From Roseibium sp. MMSF_3544 (GTDB lineage: Bacteria; Pseudomonadota; Alphaproteobacteria; Rhizobiales; Stappiaceae): a DNA stretch of 64,000 nt. The DNA lies in assembly GCF_030732845.1 (NCBI RefSeq), contig NZ_JASHKA010000004.1, forward strand, positions 124,001 through 188,000, read 5' to 3'. The stretch's first letter is position 1; each line of letters begins with the position of its first letter. The translations under genes and the position numbers were made by a program. Below, piece after piece: positions 51,707 to 60,140 of this stretch. The notes under the pieces were generated by a model. It was not told where the DNA came from. It ran no database searches and saw only the letters and a program-made list of their open reading frames with translations.

Positions 51707-52058
51707 CACTGAGAATGCAGGTCCCTACACCAGCGTGAGGCTCGACGGCCGTCTCGACAGCAAAGGCGCGGGCTCCATCTACGATGCGATCATAGGCCTG
51801 GGATCATTGGGTCCAGGCAAGGTTATCGTCAACATGGCAGCGGTGACGCATGCTACGCGCGCGGGATCCGGCGCACTCATTGTCGCGGCGAAGATGCTTC
51901 GTGTGAGAACAGGTGAAAAACTCCTGATCTACAATGCGTCGCCTCAAGTCGCGGCACTTATTGATGGCTCAGGTCACAATCATCTGATCGAGGTCCACTC
52001 AAGCTCGAACGTTCAAACACACGGCGTGACTCAGTTGAATGAAACCGGAGTGATCTGA
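51696..52058 (+). CDS. STAS-domain protein, anti-sigma-factor-antagonist-like
   Basis: A 120-residue protein of one STAS domain (about 3-105). Visible: TSVRLDGRLDSKGAGSIYDA, KVIVNMAAVTHATRAGSGAL near 47-66 and LLIYNASPQVAALIDGSG near 77. The site where SpoIIAA-like proteins carry the phosphorylated Ser is THATRAGSG; a Ser is present in AGSG. It overlaps the DUF1127 gene by 11 bp and ends one base before the broken acetyltransferase. No kinase or phosphatase partner is in the window, so partner-switching is only inferred from the fold. Confidence 0.82.
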   Translation: MEINTENAGPYTSVRLDGRLDSKGAGSIYDAIIGLGSLGPGKVIVNMAAVTHATRAGSGALIVAAKMLRVRTGEKLLIYNASPQVAALIDGSGHNHLIEVHSSSNVQTHGVTQLNETGVI

Positions 52059-52581
52059 ATGACCAAATTGGTGAGAGCTTCCATCGAGGCGGATATGGAA
52101 GACGTTCGGCGGCTATACGCCCACGAAGTTCTGAACGGTCGCGCCTCCTTTGAACAAACACCCCCCCGATGTTCATGAAATGTCAAGGCGGCGTCAAAGT
52201 GTTCTGGATCTGGGATTGCCGCATCTTGTTGCGGAACGGGATGGTAAAATTGTGGGATTCGCATATGCAAGTCATCATCGACCGCGGCCGGCTTACAGCT
52301 TTACGGTCGAGAACTCAGTTTATGTCGCTGAGGATGCACGGGGGACCGGTTTCGGAAAAATGCTGATGTCTGCGTTGATCCATGAATGTGAACGCGGTCC
52401 CTGGCGACAGGTCGTAGCGGTTATCGGAGACTCGCAAAACGCTAAATCCATCGCGTTGCATAGATCGCTTGGTTTCCGGCAGGTCGGAATACTGCAATCT
52501 GTCGGTTTCAAACTGGGTCGATGGGTTGACACGGTTATCATGCAGCGCGCGCTTAACGATGGCGGCAGAACTATTCCGTGA
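52059..52581 (+). pseudogene. GNAT acetyltransferase (PAT-like) frameshifted in a C7 tract
   Basis: From ATG 52059 the frame encodes a normal phosphinothricin/MddA-like start: KLVRASIEADMEDVRRLYAH, then LNGRASFEQTPP, and stops at once. With one C removed from CCCCCCC (52161-52167) it continues DVHEMSRRRQSVLDLGLP, AERDGKIVGFAYASHHRPRP, YVAEDARGTGFGKMLMSAL (acetyl-CoA loop) and ends at 52581. The join is exact, so an extra C caused the break. It begins right after the STAS stop and would be the third gene of that operon. A slippage-variable tract or a sequencing error are both possible. Confidence 0.8.
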
Positions 52582-53254
52582 CGCGAGCGATCGTCGCGCG
52601 AAACGGGGCTGGGCTTTGCCTACCTTCAAACACTTCGGTGCCTCGGTCTTTCATATTGTAGTTCCCAAAACCCGGGACTGAGAGTCGTTCTTTTCTGCAA
52701 AAGGCCGAGCCACCGGAGGTACCGTGTCCGACATAAACCTTTTGGGAGAAGGCAGAAAGAAAAACAGCCTTGAACTCATTCAACGGTGCCGTCGGAACAA
52801 CACCGAAACTAACCGGCTCCAGGCGCTCAAATTCTTTGTATGGGCTCTCCACGATCAACGCCGCGTCATTGCAACTTCCCGACCCGATGGCGAAAGCTCA
52901 CCGCGAAACTCGTCCCGGCTGACCCGATAGACAGCCGCGACTGGACGATCGTCACCCAAGCGGAAGAACTCTACGGTGCCCCGTTCTCGTTTCCATTTGT
53001 TGACCATCAAAAAATCAGTTGCTCGATCATTTCGAGTGCGCTCACCAGCCTGCGAACACGCTTGGGCATAAGTCATCGATACAAGTTCTATTTCTAGACG
53101 AACACGCCCATTCGTCGCAGAATTCCCATGCTTGTAGTGCTATCGGAATGACAGTCCACGTTTGGTGTGCGAACGGGTCACACACTTGTTTCAAAGATAG
53201 CCGACAAATTGAAAACACAATTCGGCAGCTTTCGCGTTTTTACGAGAGGATCCC
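52582..53254. other. Gene-poor stretch before the DUF2235-like gene
   Basis: Two short minus-strand frames (52571-52858 and 52855-53076) abut but match nothing I recognise; the second reads ATDFLMVNKWKRERG and DRPVAAVYRVSRDEF, which is mildly protein-like. I do not call them genes. No repeat or RNA structure stands out. Confidence 0.35.
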
Positions 53255-54106
53255 GTGGCAAAACTTAAAACCGACATCTACGTCGGTATCGACGGAACCG
53301 GCCCCGAGGGATTTCGAACTGATATTGGCGTCAGCCCTTTTGGAAAAAAACAACGTTCCAATCCGGGCTACGGCATGGAGATGCAATACGTTGATATTGG
53401 TTCCGAAGAATCTTATGCCCATCAATTCGTGCACAGCCACGTCTATCACTATTGGCTGAATTGGCATGGCCTGAAGAAATACTACAAGCGAGGCCCTGAG
53501 TTTTTTGGTTTTTCAACTGAAGTGCGGGCAAAAGACGCATTCGATTGGTTGATCGAAGCCCGGAAGTACTCAAGAGGGAGAATTTTCCTTTGTGGCTATA
53601 GCCGGGGCGCGTACGCCGTTGTCCGCGTTGCGCACATGTTGAAGAGCCTTGCTGACAAGGGCGATAGTGAGCTCAATTCCAGTGTGCATGCACTCATGTT
53701 GTTTGATGCCGTGCAACGGACTGAGGACTATCCAAACCTCGTGAACGCTTACTTTTGGGGGTACGGAAACAAGGTCGATGCGGACCAGTCCATGTCAGTT
53801 ATCCCAGACAACGTTGTGAACTGTTGTCATCTTCGACGGAGTCCGGAGGGTAAATCCCGTCAGGTGATGGGAAACTGTTCAACGATGCTTCAGGATAGTC
53901 GCAAAACATCTTATCAGGAGCGTTTTTTCCGCGGAACCCATGGCTCGATGGGTGGCATCTACTATCAGCCAGGGCCCGGCCAAAGAGCCGAAGACCAGGT
54001 GGTCGAGCCCGGAACCGGCGCTACAAACGTGACGTTTCGACAAGACAAGACAGCTGCGCATGAAGCACGGGATGAGATGGATCAATTCCTCTATCGCGTT
54101 GTTTGA
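53255..54106 (+). CDS. Alpha/beta hydrolase, DUF2235/Tle1-like phospholipase domain
   Basis: A 283-residue putative lipase. The nucleophile elbow is LCGYSRGAYAVVR near residue 112 (GxSxG), in the GxSRGA form used by DUF2235 proteins and T6SS lipase effectors. DIYVGIDGTGPEG starts the fold, and RGTHGSMGGIYY near 228 supplies the His-containing motif typical of that family (FxGxHxDVGG). Only the core domain is present; full Tle1 effectors are longer. The start is a GTG at 53255 behind GAGAGGA. No immunity or VgrG-like gene is beside it, so an effector role is unproven. It is flanked by gene-poor DNA, which suggests transfer. Confidence 0.75.
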   Translation: MAKLKTDIYVGIDGTGPEGFRTDIGVSPFGKKQRSNPGYGMEMQYVDIGSEESYAHQFVHSHVYHYWLNWHGLKKYYKRGPEFFGFSTEVRAKDAFDWLIEARKYSRGRIFLCGYSRGAYAVVRVAHMLKSLADKGDSELNSSVHALMLFDAVQRTEDYPNLVNAYFWGYGNKVDADQSMSVIPDNVVNCCHLRRSPEGKSRQVMGNCSTMLQDSRKTSYQERFFRGTHGSMGGIYYQPGPGQRAEDQVVEPGTGATNVTFRQDKTAAHEARDEMDQFLYRVV

Positions 54107-54855
54107 GTCCCTGGTCAGGTGTTTTCCTGCTCTTGCCAATTGCGACCGTTTGTTACCCTATTCTCCGCGAAGAGTGGCCAAATACCGCTAGGAACGGAGT
54201 GCTTAATTGAACCGGCGCACCTGGAAACGTGGGCTGGGGATCCAATACAAAACAGGTTCAAAAGGTGCCTGGGACCGGTCGGTCTCGAATAACGAACACC
54301 GTCCCAGACAAACACTTGCTTTGGCAGCTTTGGGCATATGCAGAGTTCTGAAAGGCAATAAAATAAGAAAAATTAGCACAGACTCATAGTTTTTAATTAG
54401 AATAAGTAAAAACTAGAATCATTCTAATACTTAAAGTACGTAGTAGTGTGTATTGATTTTATTTAGGAGCCAGCCTTCAATCCAGATGAAAGAGGGACAC
54501 GGAATTCGTTTTGAATGCCGAGGGAGACGCACCACGATGGCTTGTCGTAGCACCAAAGATACCATCTCTTCGAATGTGAGCCCAAAGACGTGTAACGGCG
54601 ACTGCGCAAACTGCGGTGCTGTTGGCTCTATTCTTGACCAGCTCGATATCTCTCTTCAAGACAGTCTCGACGGTACACTGCAACGGCATCCGCAAAAACA
54701 GACCGGACCTCAAACCGTCGGTTCGTAGATTTTCACCGCGCCTATCACCAAACGTTCCTTTTGACGTTGTAAGAAAGGCCCGAAGCCCTGACCGCTCGGC
54801 GAAGGTGTCATCGTGTCTTGGTGTGCTGGCGCCGACTCTTCAAACTTGAGAAACC
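54107..54855. other. AT-rich stretch with two interleaved stems
   Basis: The section 54340-54470 is far more AT-rich than the surrounding DNA. TAGTTTTT (54387-54394) pairs with AAAAACTA (54408-54415), and ATTAGAAT (54396-54403) pairs with ATTCTAAT (54421-54428); the stems interleave as in a pseudoknot. A plus-strand frame 54486-54728 (80 codons, with CNGDCANCG) follows an AGGAG at 54465, but it is too far from its ATG to trust. No certain gene. Confidence 0.4.
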
Positions 54856-55371
54856 CTACCGCACCAGATCATACGCATAGAGATGGTCAGGATAGTCGTA
54901 TCCTTCGAGCATGATGTCGCGGCAGTAAGTCATTCCAACCTTCTGAAGGACGTGCACGGAACGAGAATTGTGCGGGTCGACAATCGCAACGATACGGTCC
55001 GGTCGCTTTCCAGATAGCGGCATTTCAAGCAGCGCTGAAACCGCTTCTGTTGCGCACCCCTGCCCCCAAACATTTCTTGCCAGCCGGAAACCAATTTCCG
55101 CGTCTCCCGGCTGCACGCGTTCAAGGTCACTCACGAGACTGATGTATCCGACAATTTGCCGGTTCTGTTTTCTTTCAATTGCAAGGAGGAACGGCGGCTC
55201 AAGCTTGTTTCCGCTGGCCAAGGCAGCTTGGAACCAGGCAGCTTGCTGTTTCTCGGTGAGCACTCCGTGATCGCTGAACTGCATGACGTCTGCATCGCCA
55301 AGTATGGCGTTCACGGACGGCCAATCGCTTTCCTTCCAGGGCCTTAATGTCAGTCTGCTGGTTTCAATCAC
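54856..55371 (-). CDS. GNAT-family N-acetyltransferase (RimJ/RimL-like)
   Basis: A 171-residue acetyltransferase of the Acetyltransf_3 type. Seen: start MIETSRLTLRPWKESDWPSV, LLAIERKQNRQIVGYISLVS in the sheet, the acetyl-CoA motif AEIGFRLARNVWGQGCATEA near 93-112 and IVDPHNSRSVHVLQKVGMTY near 130. Complete and of normal length. It is followed 17 bp upstream on the same strand by a second acetyltransferase gene, so the two may be cotranscribed. The substrate is unknown. Confidence 0.88.
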   Translation of the reverse strand: MIETSRLTLRPWKESDWPSVNAILGDADVMQFSDHGVLTEKQQAAWFQAALASGNKLEPPFLLAIERKQNRQIVGYISLVSDLERVQPGDAEIGFRLARNVWGQGCATEAVSALLEMPLSGKRPDRIVAIVDPHNSRSVHVLQKVGMTYCRDIMLEGYDYPDHLYAYDLVR

Positions 55372-55388
55372 CGGTTTTGTGACCCCGT

Positions 55389-55874
55389 TTATCGAAGCGA
55401 AAGGGAACGCTCGTGCTCCGTGACGTGCTCTCGTGGCGAAGGCAAAGCCCCGACAGTGCCGGTTGGGCGAAACCCTGCTTGTTCATAGGGCCTGATCGCG
55501 GCGAGATTGCTATCGGCAACATCAAGAAACACCTGGTCAAAGCCGGCGGCAAAAGCCCAATCTATCACGCTTTGAACGAGGAGATTACCAGCGCCTATCC
55601 GCCGTGCCTCCAGGGCTACCCACATCCCAAAGAGACCGGCAACACCGTCCTGGTCTCTCCGGGCTGCACCGGTCACCGAGCCGATATCTTTGTCACCCAA
55701 CACGGCGAAAAAGGTCTGCGCCCCTGAAGTCAGACGCTGGCGCCATCTCCTTTCGGGAAACGCTTCCTCGTCAGCATATGTGCTTGCAAAGGCATCGGGC
55801 GTGTCGCGCAAGGCACGAAGGCGGATCGCTCGATATCGCTGCCATTGATCTTCAGCGAGTAACTCAATTCTCAT
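55389..55874 (-). CDS. GNAT-family N-acetyltransferase
   Basis: A 161-residue acetyltransferase. Typical parts: MRIELLAEDQWQRYRAIRLR at the start, TFFAVLGDKDIGSVTGAARR, the CoA segment MWVALEARRIGAGNLLVQSV near 84-103 and DVADSNLAAIRPYEQAGFRP near 118. The ATG at 55874 is used; the longer frame adds an unrelated stretch. It lies 17 bp before the other acetyltransferase gene and 79 bp after the CobW gene on the same strand. Specificity cannot be read. Confidence 0.87.
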   Translation of the reverse strand: MRIELLAEDQWQRYRAIRLRALRDTPDAFASTYADEEAFPERRWRQRLTSGAQTFFAVLGDKDIGSVTGAARRDQDGVAGLFGMWVALEARRIGAGNLLVQSVIDWAFAAGFDQVFLDVADSNLAAIRPYEQAGFRPTGTVGALPSPREHVTEHERSLSLR

Positions 55875-55953
55875 GTCGCTGCCAGTCTCGTTTTCGGGTC
55901 CTCGACCCGCCAATTTCGCTGGAAACACACAAAACGAGTTCCCTCAGCAAAAG

Positions 55954-57168
55954 TCAGCCCCAAGCGGGAAAGGGATCTTCGAGCTTACGGTGGGCTTTGG
56001 AGACGCCCGTGATGGCACTGCCATGAAGACAGGCATCAAGCGCGTTCCGAATTGCCTGCTCATCCATGTCCGCTCCACCGATAAAGACGAGTTCCTGTCT
56101 ACGGTCTCCCCAGGTCGAATTCCAGAATTTGCGAACAAACGCAACTGATTCTGGATCTTGCGGCCAGCGCTCCTTCGGGACCGCCGCCCACCATCGCCCA
56201 AGACCCTCGGTACGCGTCACGGTGCCAGCAATGGAGAGTTCGCCGAGCCAGTCCGGGCGCGTTGCAATCCAGAAGTGGCCCTTTGCCCTGAAGACGCCCT
56301 TGAAACCCTCGTTGAGCAAGGCGTGCAGTTTCACGGGATGAAAGGGACGGCGCGCGCGATAGACAAAGGAACGGACGCCATATTCCTCGGTTTCGGGCGT
56401 GTGGTCCTCGTACTCGTAGAGTTCCTTGAGCCACAATGGATGAGATTGCGCGCGCTCTTCGCTGTAGAGACCGGTGTCGAGAATGGCATCGAGCGGTGCA
56501 CGACTGAAATCCGTTTCGACAATGCGTGCGTCCGCGTTCAGGCCGCGGATGACGCGAAGAACTTCGTCGCGCTGTTCGGCTGTAACGTCGCTGATCTTGT
56601 TGACGACAACGACATCGGCAAACTCGATCTGTTCAACAAGGAGGTCAACCAGAGTTCTGTCATCGGTGTCGCCGGCGGTTTCGCCGCGATCCCGCAGGAA
56701 ATCCCGCGAACCGTAGTCCTTGAGAAGGTTGATCGCGTCGACAACAGTGACCATCGCATCCAGTCGCGCGAAGTCCGACAAGGAGTGATCTTCTTCGTCC
56801 CGGAAATCGAATGTGGCAGCAACCGGAAGCGGCTCTGAAATTCCGGTGCTTTCGATCAGGAGATAGTCAAAACGTTTTTCGTCGGCGAGACGTTGCACTT
56901 CTTCGAGCAGATCATCGCGCAGTGTGCAGCAGATGCAGCCATTGGTCATTTCCACCAGCTTTTCATCCGTACGCGACAAGCCTGCGCCGCCGTCGCGCAC
57001 GAGATCGGCGTCGATGTTCACTTCGGACATGTCATTGACAATAACGGCCACTTTTCGACCTTCGCGATTGTTCAGGACGTGATTGAGCAGGGTTGTCTTG
57101 CCGGCACCGAGAAAGCCGGAGAGAACGGCGACGGGAAGACGTTGGTCGGAACCGGAAGAGATGGACAT
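55954..57168 (-). CDS. CobW/COG0523-family GTPase, likely zinc chaperone
   Basis: A 404-residue G3E GTPase that loads metal into client proteins. Walker A is [18 protein letters not shown] near residues 15-32; the metal-binding CxCC motif is [19 protein letters not shown] near 72; the guanine specificity motif is VVVNKISDV near 183; [12 protein letters not shown] is the switch region. The C-terminal CobW_C domain (about 260-395) is complete. The ATG at 57168 follows a Zur-box-like dyad at 57187-57205, so zinc starvation control is likely. A cobalamin role is less likely despite the riboswitch 650 bp away, because that faces the other way. Confidence 0.92.
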   Translation of the reverse strand: MSISSGSDQRLPVAVLSGFLGAGKTTLLNHVLNNREGRKVAVIVNDMSEVNIDADLVRDGGAGLSRTDEKLVEMTNGCICCTLRDDLLEEVQRLADEKRFDYLLIESTGISEPLPVAATFDFRDEEDHSLSDFARLDAMVTVVDAINLLKDYGSRDFLRDRGETAGDTDDRTLVDLLVEQIEFADVVVVNKISDVTAEQRDEVLRVIRGLNADARIVETDFSRAPLDAILDTGLYSEERAQSHPLWLKELYEYEDHTPETEEYGVRSFVYRARRPFHPVKLHALLNEGFKGVFRAKGHFWIATRPDWLGELSIAGTVTRTEGLGRWWAAVPKERWPQDPESVAFVRKFWNSTWGDRRQELVFIGGADMDEQAIRNALDACLHGSAITGVSKAHRKLEDPFPAWG

Positions 57169-57186
57169 GAGATGGCACTTCTGAGT

Positions 57187-57205
57187 AATGTTATAAAGTA
57201 ACGTT
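57187..57205. promoter_or_regulatory. Zur-box-like dyad upstream of the CobW-family gene
   Basis: AATGTTATAAAGTAACGTT is an imperfect 19-bp dyad (GTTA at 57190-57193 and TAAC at 57199-57202 in mirror positions), close to known alphaproteobacterial Zur sites (GTTATA..TATAAC). It lies 18 bp upstream of the GTPase start codon, where a repressor would act. Confidence 0.6.
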
Positions 57206-57328
57206 TTACATGCGATGCCTGATCGGCAATTGCAAGACGCCGTGACCGAATTTGACGCCAAAGGCACCGCTCCTCGGATCCTCGATGCGCGGCGTGTGCT
57301 CCAGCCACCAAAACCCGAGAGACGTCCA

Positions 57329-57565
57329 ATGAGACCCTTGCGTACCTATGACAACTGGAAGCATTGCATCACCGACATCTGCAAGGTGCCGCTTACAGCT
57401 GACTATGTCGCCGCCCGGTCAAAGGAACTTCGCGATACCCAGAATTTCGACACCAAGAAATTCGTCGGCAGTTGGGGCGAGCCGCATCGACAACGGGTTG
57501 TCGCCGGGTTTGAACAGGCAGAGACAGAATTCGCTGGAGACGGCTCAAACAAGAGCGAAGCATAG
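57329..57565 (+). CDS. Small conserved-type protein, unknown function
   Basis: A 78-residue protein starting [20 protein letters not shown] and containing [20 protein letters not shown] and [20 protein letters not shown]. It is soluble, with two cysteines and a Trp/His-rich pattern; I recall similar short unnamed proteins in related genomes but cannot name a family. The ATG at 57329 is preferred to the longer upstream reading, which runs through the promoter area of the CobW gene. It is divergent from that gene and may share the Zur-type site. It is followed by the cobalamin riboswitch region. Confidence 0.6.
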   Translation: MRPLRTYDNWKHCITDICKVPLTADYVAARSKELRDTQNFDTKKFVGSWGEPHRQRVVAGFEQAETEFAGDGSNKSEA

Positions 57566-57822
57566 GCCGGCCTGGTATCTGACGATGGTGATTTCCACAA
57601 CTTCAGCGGTCGCTCAGGGGCCTTTAACGCTGAACGGCGCTCAGTTTTTGCCGTCAACTACGGGCGACCTCAGGCAACCGCGAGGCTTATGCTTTGGGGA
57701 TCAATCGGCACAAATCAACTCTCAGGATCGCCTGCGGAAACCCGTGCCTTTCCGGTCACTGCACCGACAGATCGTCGGACTGTGCCGGTTGACTTCAGGC
57801 ATCAAAGACGCTTCAACATTCG

Positions 57823-58020
57823 TGATGGTTCTCATGTGCCAAGCGATGCACGCGAGATGAAAAGGGAACACGGTCAGGTGTAGCCAACAGGCGCCAAACC
57901 CGTGACTGCCCCCGCAACTGTAGGCGGAGAGCGAACCTGATAGAGACCACTGGGCCGGCAACAGCCACGTGCCCGGGAAGGTTCAGGAAAGCTTCGACCC
58001 GCGAGTCAGGAGACCTGCCA
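57823..58020 (+). ncRNA. Cobalamin (AdoCbl) riboswitch
   Basis: The canonical elements appear in order: GGTTCTCATGTGCC (start of P2/P3), AAAAGGGAACACGGT, CCGTGACTGCCCCCGCAACTG (part at 57900-57920), CACTGGG and CCGGGAAGGTTCAGG, and the B12 box GAGTCAGGAGACCTGCC ending at 58019. It precedes a DUF1636/ABC importer operon on the same strand. Bound cobalamin is expected to lower expression. Confidence 0.95.
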
Positions 58021-58035
58021 TCAATCCATGCAACG

Positions 58036-58059
58036 CTCGGGCGGGGTGCCCCGAGGAGG
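58036..58059 (+). promoter_or_regulatory. Riboswitch expression-platform hairpin overlapping a Shine-Dalgarno
   Basis: CTCGGG (58036-58041) pairs with CCCGAG (58050-58055). Its 3' arm overlaps the start of the ribosome site GAGGAGG (58053-58059), which is ideally placed for an ATG at 58067. This suggests translational control by the riboswitch. Confidence 0.6.
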
Positions 58060-58066
58060 TTAGGTA

Positions 58067-58222
58067 ATGACGACAAGACTTAATCAGGCTTCGGCGGCCT
58101 GTTCCTTTGCCGTTTTGTATCTGCCCCTTTGGCATGCCGTCCTTTCAACGGAAAGAACGGCTGATGCTGGAAGGCGACAGGGCAATTCTCTCGGTATGTA
58201 CACGGTGTCGGGTCCCGGGTGA
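58067..58222 (+). CDS. Putative 51-codon ORF directly behind the riboswitch
   Basis: The best ribosome site of the operon (GAGGAGG, 7-nt gap) serves this ATG, not that of DUF1636. The frame encodes a 51-residue product, MTTRLNQASAACSFAVLYLP and onward to SVSGPG-like end, then TGA at 58220-58222. It overlaps the first 59 bp of the DUF1636 gene in another frame. It could be a coupling leader peptide, or the stump of a lost small gene such as a cobalt-transport subunit (cbtB-like genes often start this way). It has no recognisable domain. Confidence 0.35.
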   Translation: MTTRLNQASAACSFAVLYLPLWHAVLSTERTADAGRRQGNSLGMYTVSGPG

Positions 58223-58610
58223 CGGCTGCGCGCTTGAAGAGCGGCCAGGTTACCGCCTGGCGCAGCGCATAAAGACGCAGTTTTCCAAAAGCGACGCGGC
58301 AAGGCTTGGCGTCGAGCTTCGCGGTGTGCGTTGCATGAGCCAATGCAAACGCCATTGTGTCGTCGCGTTGTCCGGCACCGGCAAATTCACTCTCGTATTT
58401 GGCGATTTGGACGCATCCACTGATGCGGATGCGATCTTGCAGCTCGCGGCGCAATACGCGGTGGCCCCTGACGGGCAGATTGAGCGGCCGGACAGGCCCG
58501 AACCCCTGCGTGCCGGCATCTTGGGCCGCATCCCGCCACTCGCCTTTGACGGCGAGCAGATCGACACGACTTTCACCATAAAACCAACTGATTGCGAGGA
58601 GGTCCTCTAA
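58164..58610 (+). CDS. DUF1636 family, predicted metal/[2Fe-2S]-binding protein
   Basis: A 148-residue DUF1636 protein, a family linked to cobalamin riboswitches and resembling thioredoxin-like ferredoxins. Cysteines match that idea: SVCTRCRVPGDGCALE near residues 10-25 (C-x2-C ... C) and GVRCMSQCKRHCVVALSG near 53-70 (C-x3-C-x3-C). It ends with PPLAFDGEQIDTTFT. It shares one base with the binding-protein gene (TAATG). The start at 58164 is preferred because upstream codons lie in the leader ORF. A role in cobalt or corrin handling is inferred from the riboswitch. Confidence 0.85.
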   Translation: MLEGDRAILSVCTRCRVPGDGCALEERPGYRLAQRIKTQFSKSDAARLGVELRGVRCMSQCKRHCVVALSGTGKFTLVFGDLDASTDADAILQLAAQYAVAPDGQIERPDRPEPLRAGILGRIPPLAFDGEQIDTTFTIKPTDCEEVL

Positions 58611-60121
58611 TGCTCCCATTTTCCTTACGCAGACCCGTCAAACAGGTCCTGCACAGCGCTGCCCTCGGCGCCATGATGGCCCTGCCCCTGGCGATGGGCC
58701 CGGCTCAGGCTGACAGCGTGACCGTCGGCCAGACCTTCCTGGCCTCCGGCCTTGATCCGGCTGAAGGGTCAACCGGCTGGGCGCTTGTCACACACGGGAT
58801 CGGAGAACAGCTTTTCCAGGTCTCGCGCACAGGCGAAGTCGTTCCGAACCTGGCGTCTTCGGCAAACTTCAATGCAGATGGCACCTGGACCGTTGAACTT
58901 GCACCCGATCGTTTCTTTTCCGATGGCACACCCGTCAGCGCCGAGCTTGTTGCAGCCGCGCTCAACAGGACGGGTGAGGCCAACCCATCCGCGCGAGCCA
59001 CAGCAGGGCGGTTGACGTTTGAAGCCATTGATTCAGATACGCTCAAGGTTTCCACCGAAGAACCGACGACCATCCTGCCTTCGATCCTCGCGGAATGGGC
59101 CTTCCCGGTTTACATGGAAACCGACTCCGCACCGATCTTTACCGGTCCCTTTGCAGTGACCGACTTTCAGGCGGGCTCACAGATCAGCATGACGCCGAAC
59201 ACGTTTTATACAGACGCTGACAAACGGCCTGACGTGGTGCTACGCCGGATCGCAGACGGCCAGTCTCTGGCTCTGGCGTTTGCCTCTGGCGAGCTGGACC
59301 TTGCCTTCAATCTGCCCGTGGAATCGCTCTCCATGTTCGACGGCACCCGGGGCGAGGCAGTCAAATCGTTTCCGGTTGCCTACCAGTACATGATGTGGAT
59401 GAACACGCGTCATCCGGCACTTGAGGACGTGCGAGTGCGCAAGGCTATCGATCTGGCGGTCAACCGAGACGATCTGGTCGCGGCAGCTCGCGCCGGAAAA
59501 CCGGCAACCGGCGCATTTGCGAGCAGCTACCCCTTCGCAGCGAACGGCCCACTCACAGAGGATCTGGAAGCAGCCAATGCGTTACTTGACGAAGCAGGCT
59601 GGGTGAAGGGCGAAGATGGAGTGCGCTCCAAGGACGGTAAACGTCTTGAGCTTGTGCTATGGGCCTATCCACAACGTCCGGACCTCGTCACCTTTCAACC
59701 GGTTGTCCGAGCAGCTCTCGCCGAACTCGGCGTCAGCGTGACTACGCAGGTTACAGAAAGCCCCAGCCAGGTGGCCGGCGAAGGCGGCTTTGACCTGTTC
59801 CTATGGGCGCAGCATACTGCACCGGCAGGTGATCCCGGTCTGTTTCTCTCGCTCTTTTTTGAAACCGATGCCGCACGCAATTACTCCGGCTGGTCAAACC
59901 CGGACTACGACGCACTGATTTCAGAGCTGCGCGCCGAAGGCGATCCGGAGGCACGCATCACACTTGCTCAAAAAGCACAGGAGATGATTGCCGAACATGC
60001 GCCTGTCTCGTTCCTCGTGACGCCTGAATGGCATGTCGGCGTCTCCAAGCGTGTTTCCGGATATGAACCGTGGGGGTCGGACTACTACGTTCTGCGTCCC
60101 GACTTCATGCTGACGCAATGA
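58610..60121 (+). CDS. ABC substrate-binding protein, peptide/nickel class (SBP_bac_5), B12-regulated
   Basis: Periplasmic receptor of 503 residues with a signal peptide (LGAMMALPLAMGPAQAD). Family signs: TWTVELAPDRFFSDGTPVSA near 95, IFTGPFAVTDFQAGSQISM near 178, VRVRKAIDLAVNRDDLVAAA near 280 and ADYDAL-like NPDYDALISELRAEG near 430. The class binds oligopeptides, heme or nickel chelates. Placement behind a cobalamin riboswitch suggests cobalt, a cobalt chelate or a corrinoid. The initiator ATG overlaps the DUF1636 stop by one base. Two permease genes follow, but no ATPase. Confidence 0.9.
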   Translation: MLPFSLRRPVKQVLHSAALGAMMALPLAMGPAQADSVTVGQTFLASGLDPAEGSTGWALVTHGIGEQLFQVSRTGEVVPNLASSANFNADGTWTVELAPDRFFSDGTPVSAELVAAALNRTGEANPSARATAGRLTFEAIDSDTLKVSTEEPTTILPSILAEWAFPVYMETDSAPIFTGPFAVTDFQAGSQISMTPNTFYTDADKRPDVVLRRIADGQSLALAFASGELDLAFNLPVESLSMFDGTRGEAVKSFPVAYQYMMWMNTRHPALEDVRVRKAIDLAVNRDDLVAAARAGKPATGAFASSYPFAANGPLTEDLEAANALLDEAGWVKGEDGVRSKDGKRLELVLWAYPQRPDLVTFQPVVRAALAELGVSVTTQVTESPSQVAGEGGFDLFLWAQHTAPAGDPGLFLSLFFETDAARNYSGWSNPDYDALISELRAEGDPEARITLAQKAQEMIAEHAPVSFLVTPEWHVGVSKRVSGYEPWGSDYYVLRPDFMLTQ

Positions 60122-60140
60122 CGGCTTTGAGGTCCGCGTA

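Noticed and set aside
54486-54728. Small Cys-containing ORF after the AT-rich island
   Set aside because: The AGGAG is about 16 nt from the ATG, codon use is not distinctive, and no family is recognised.
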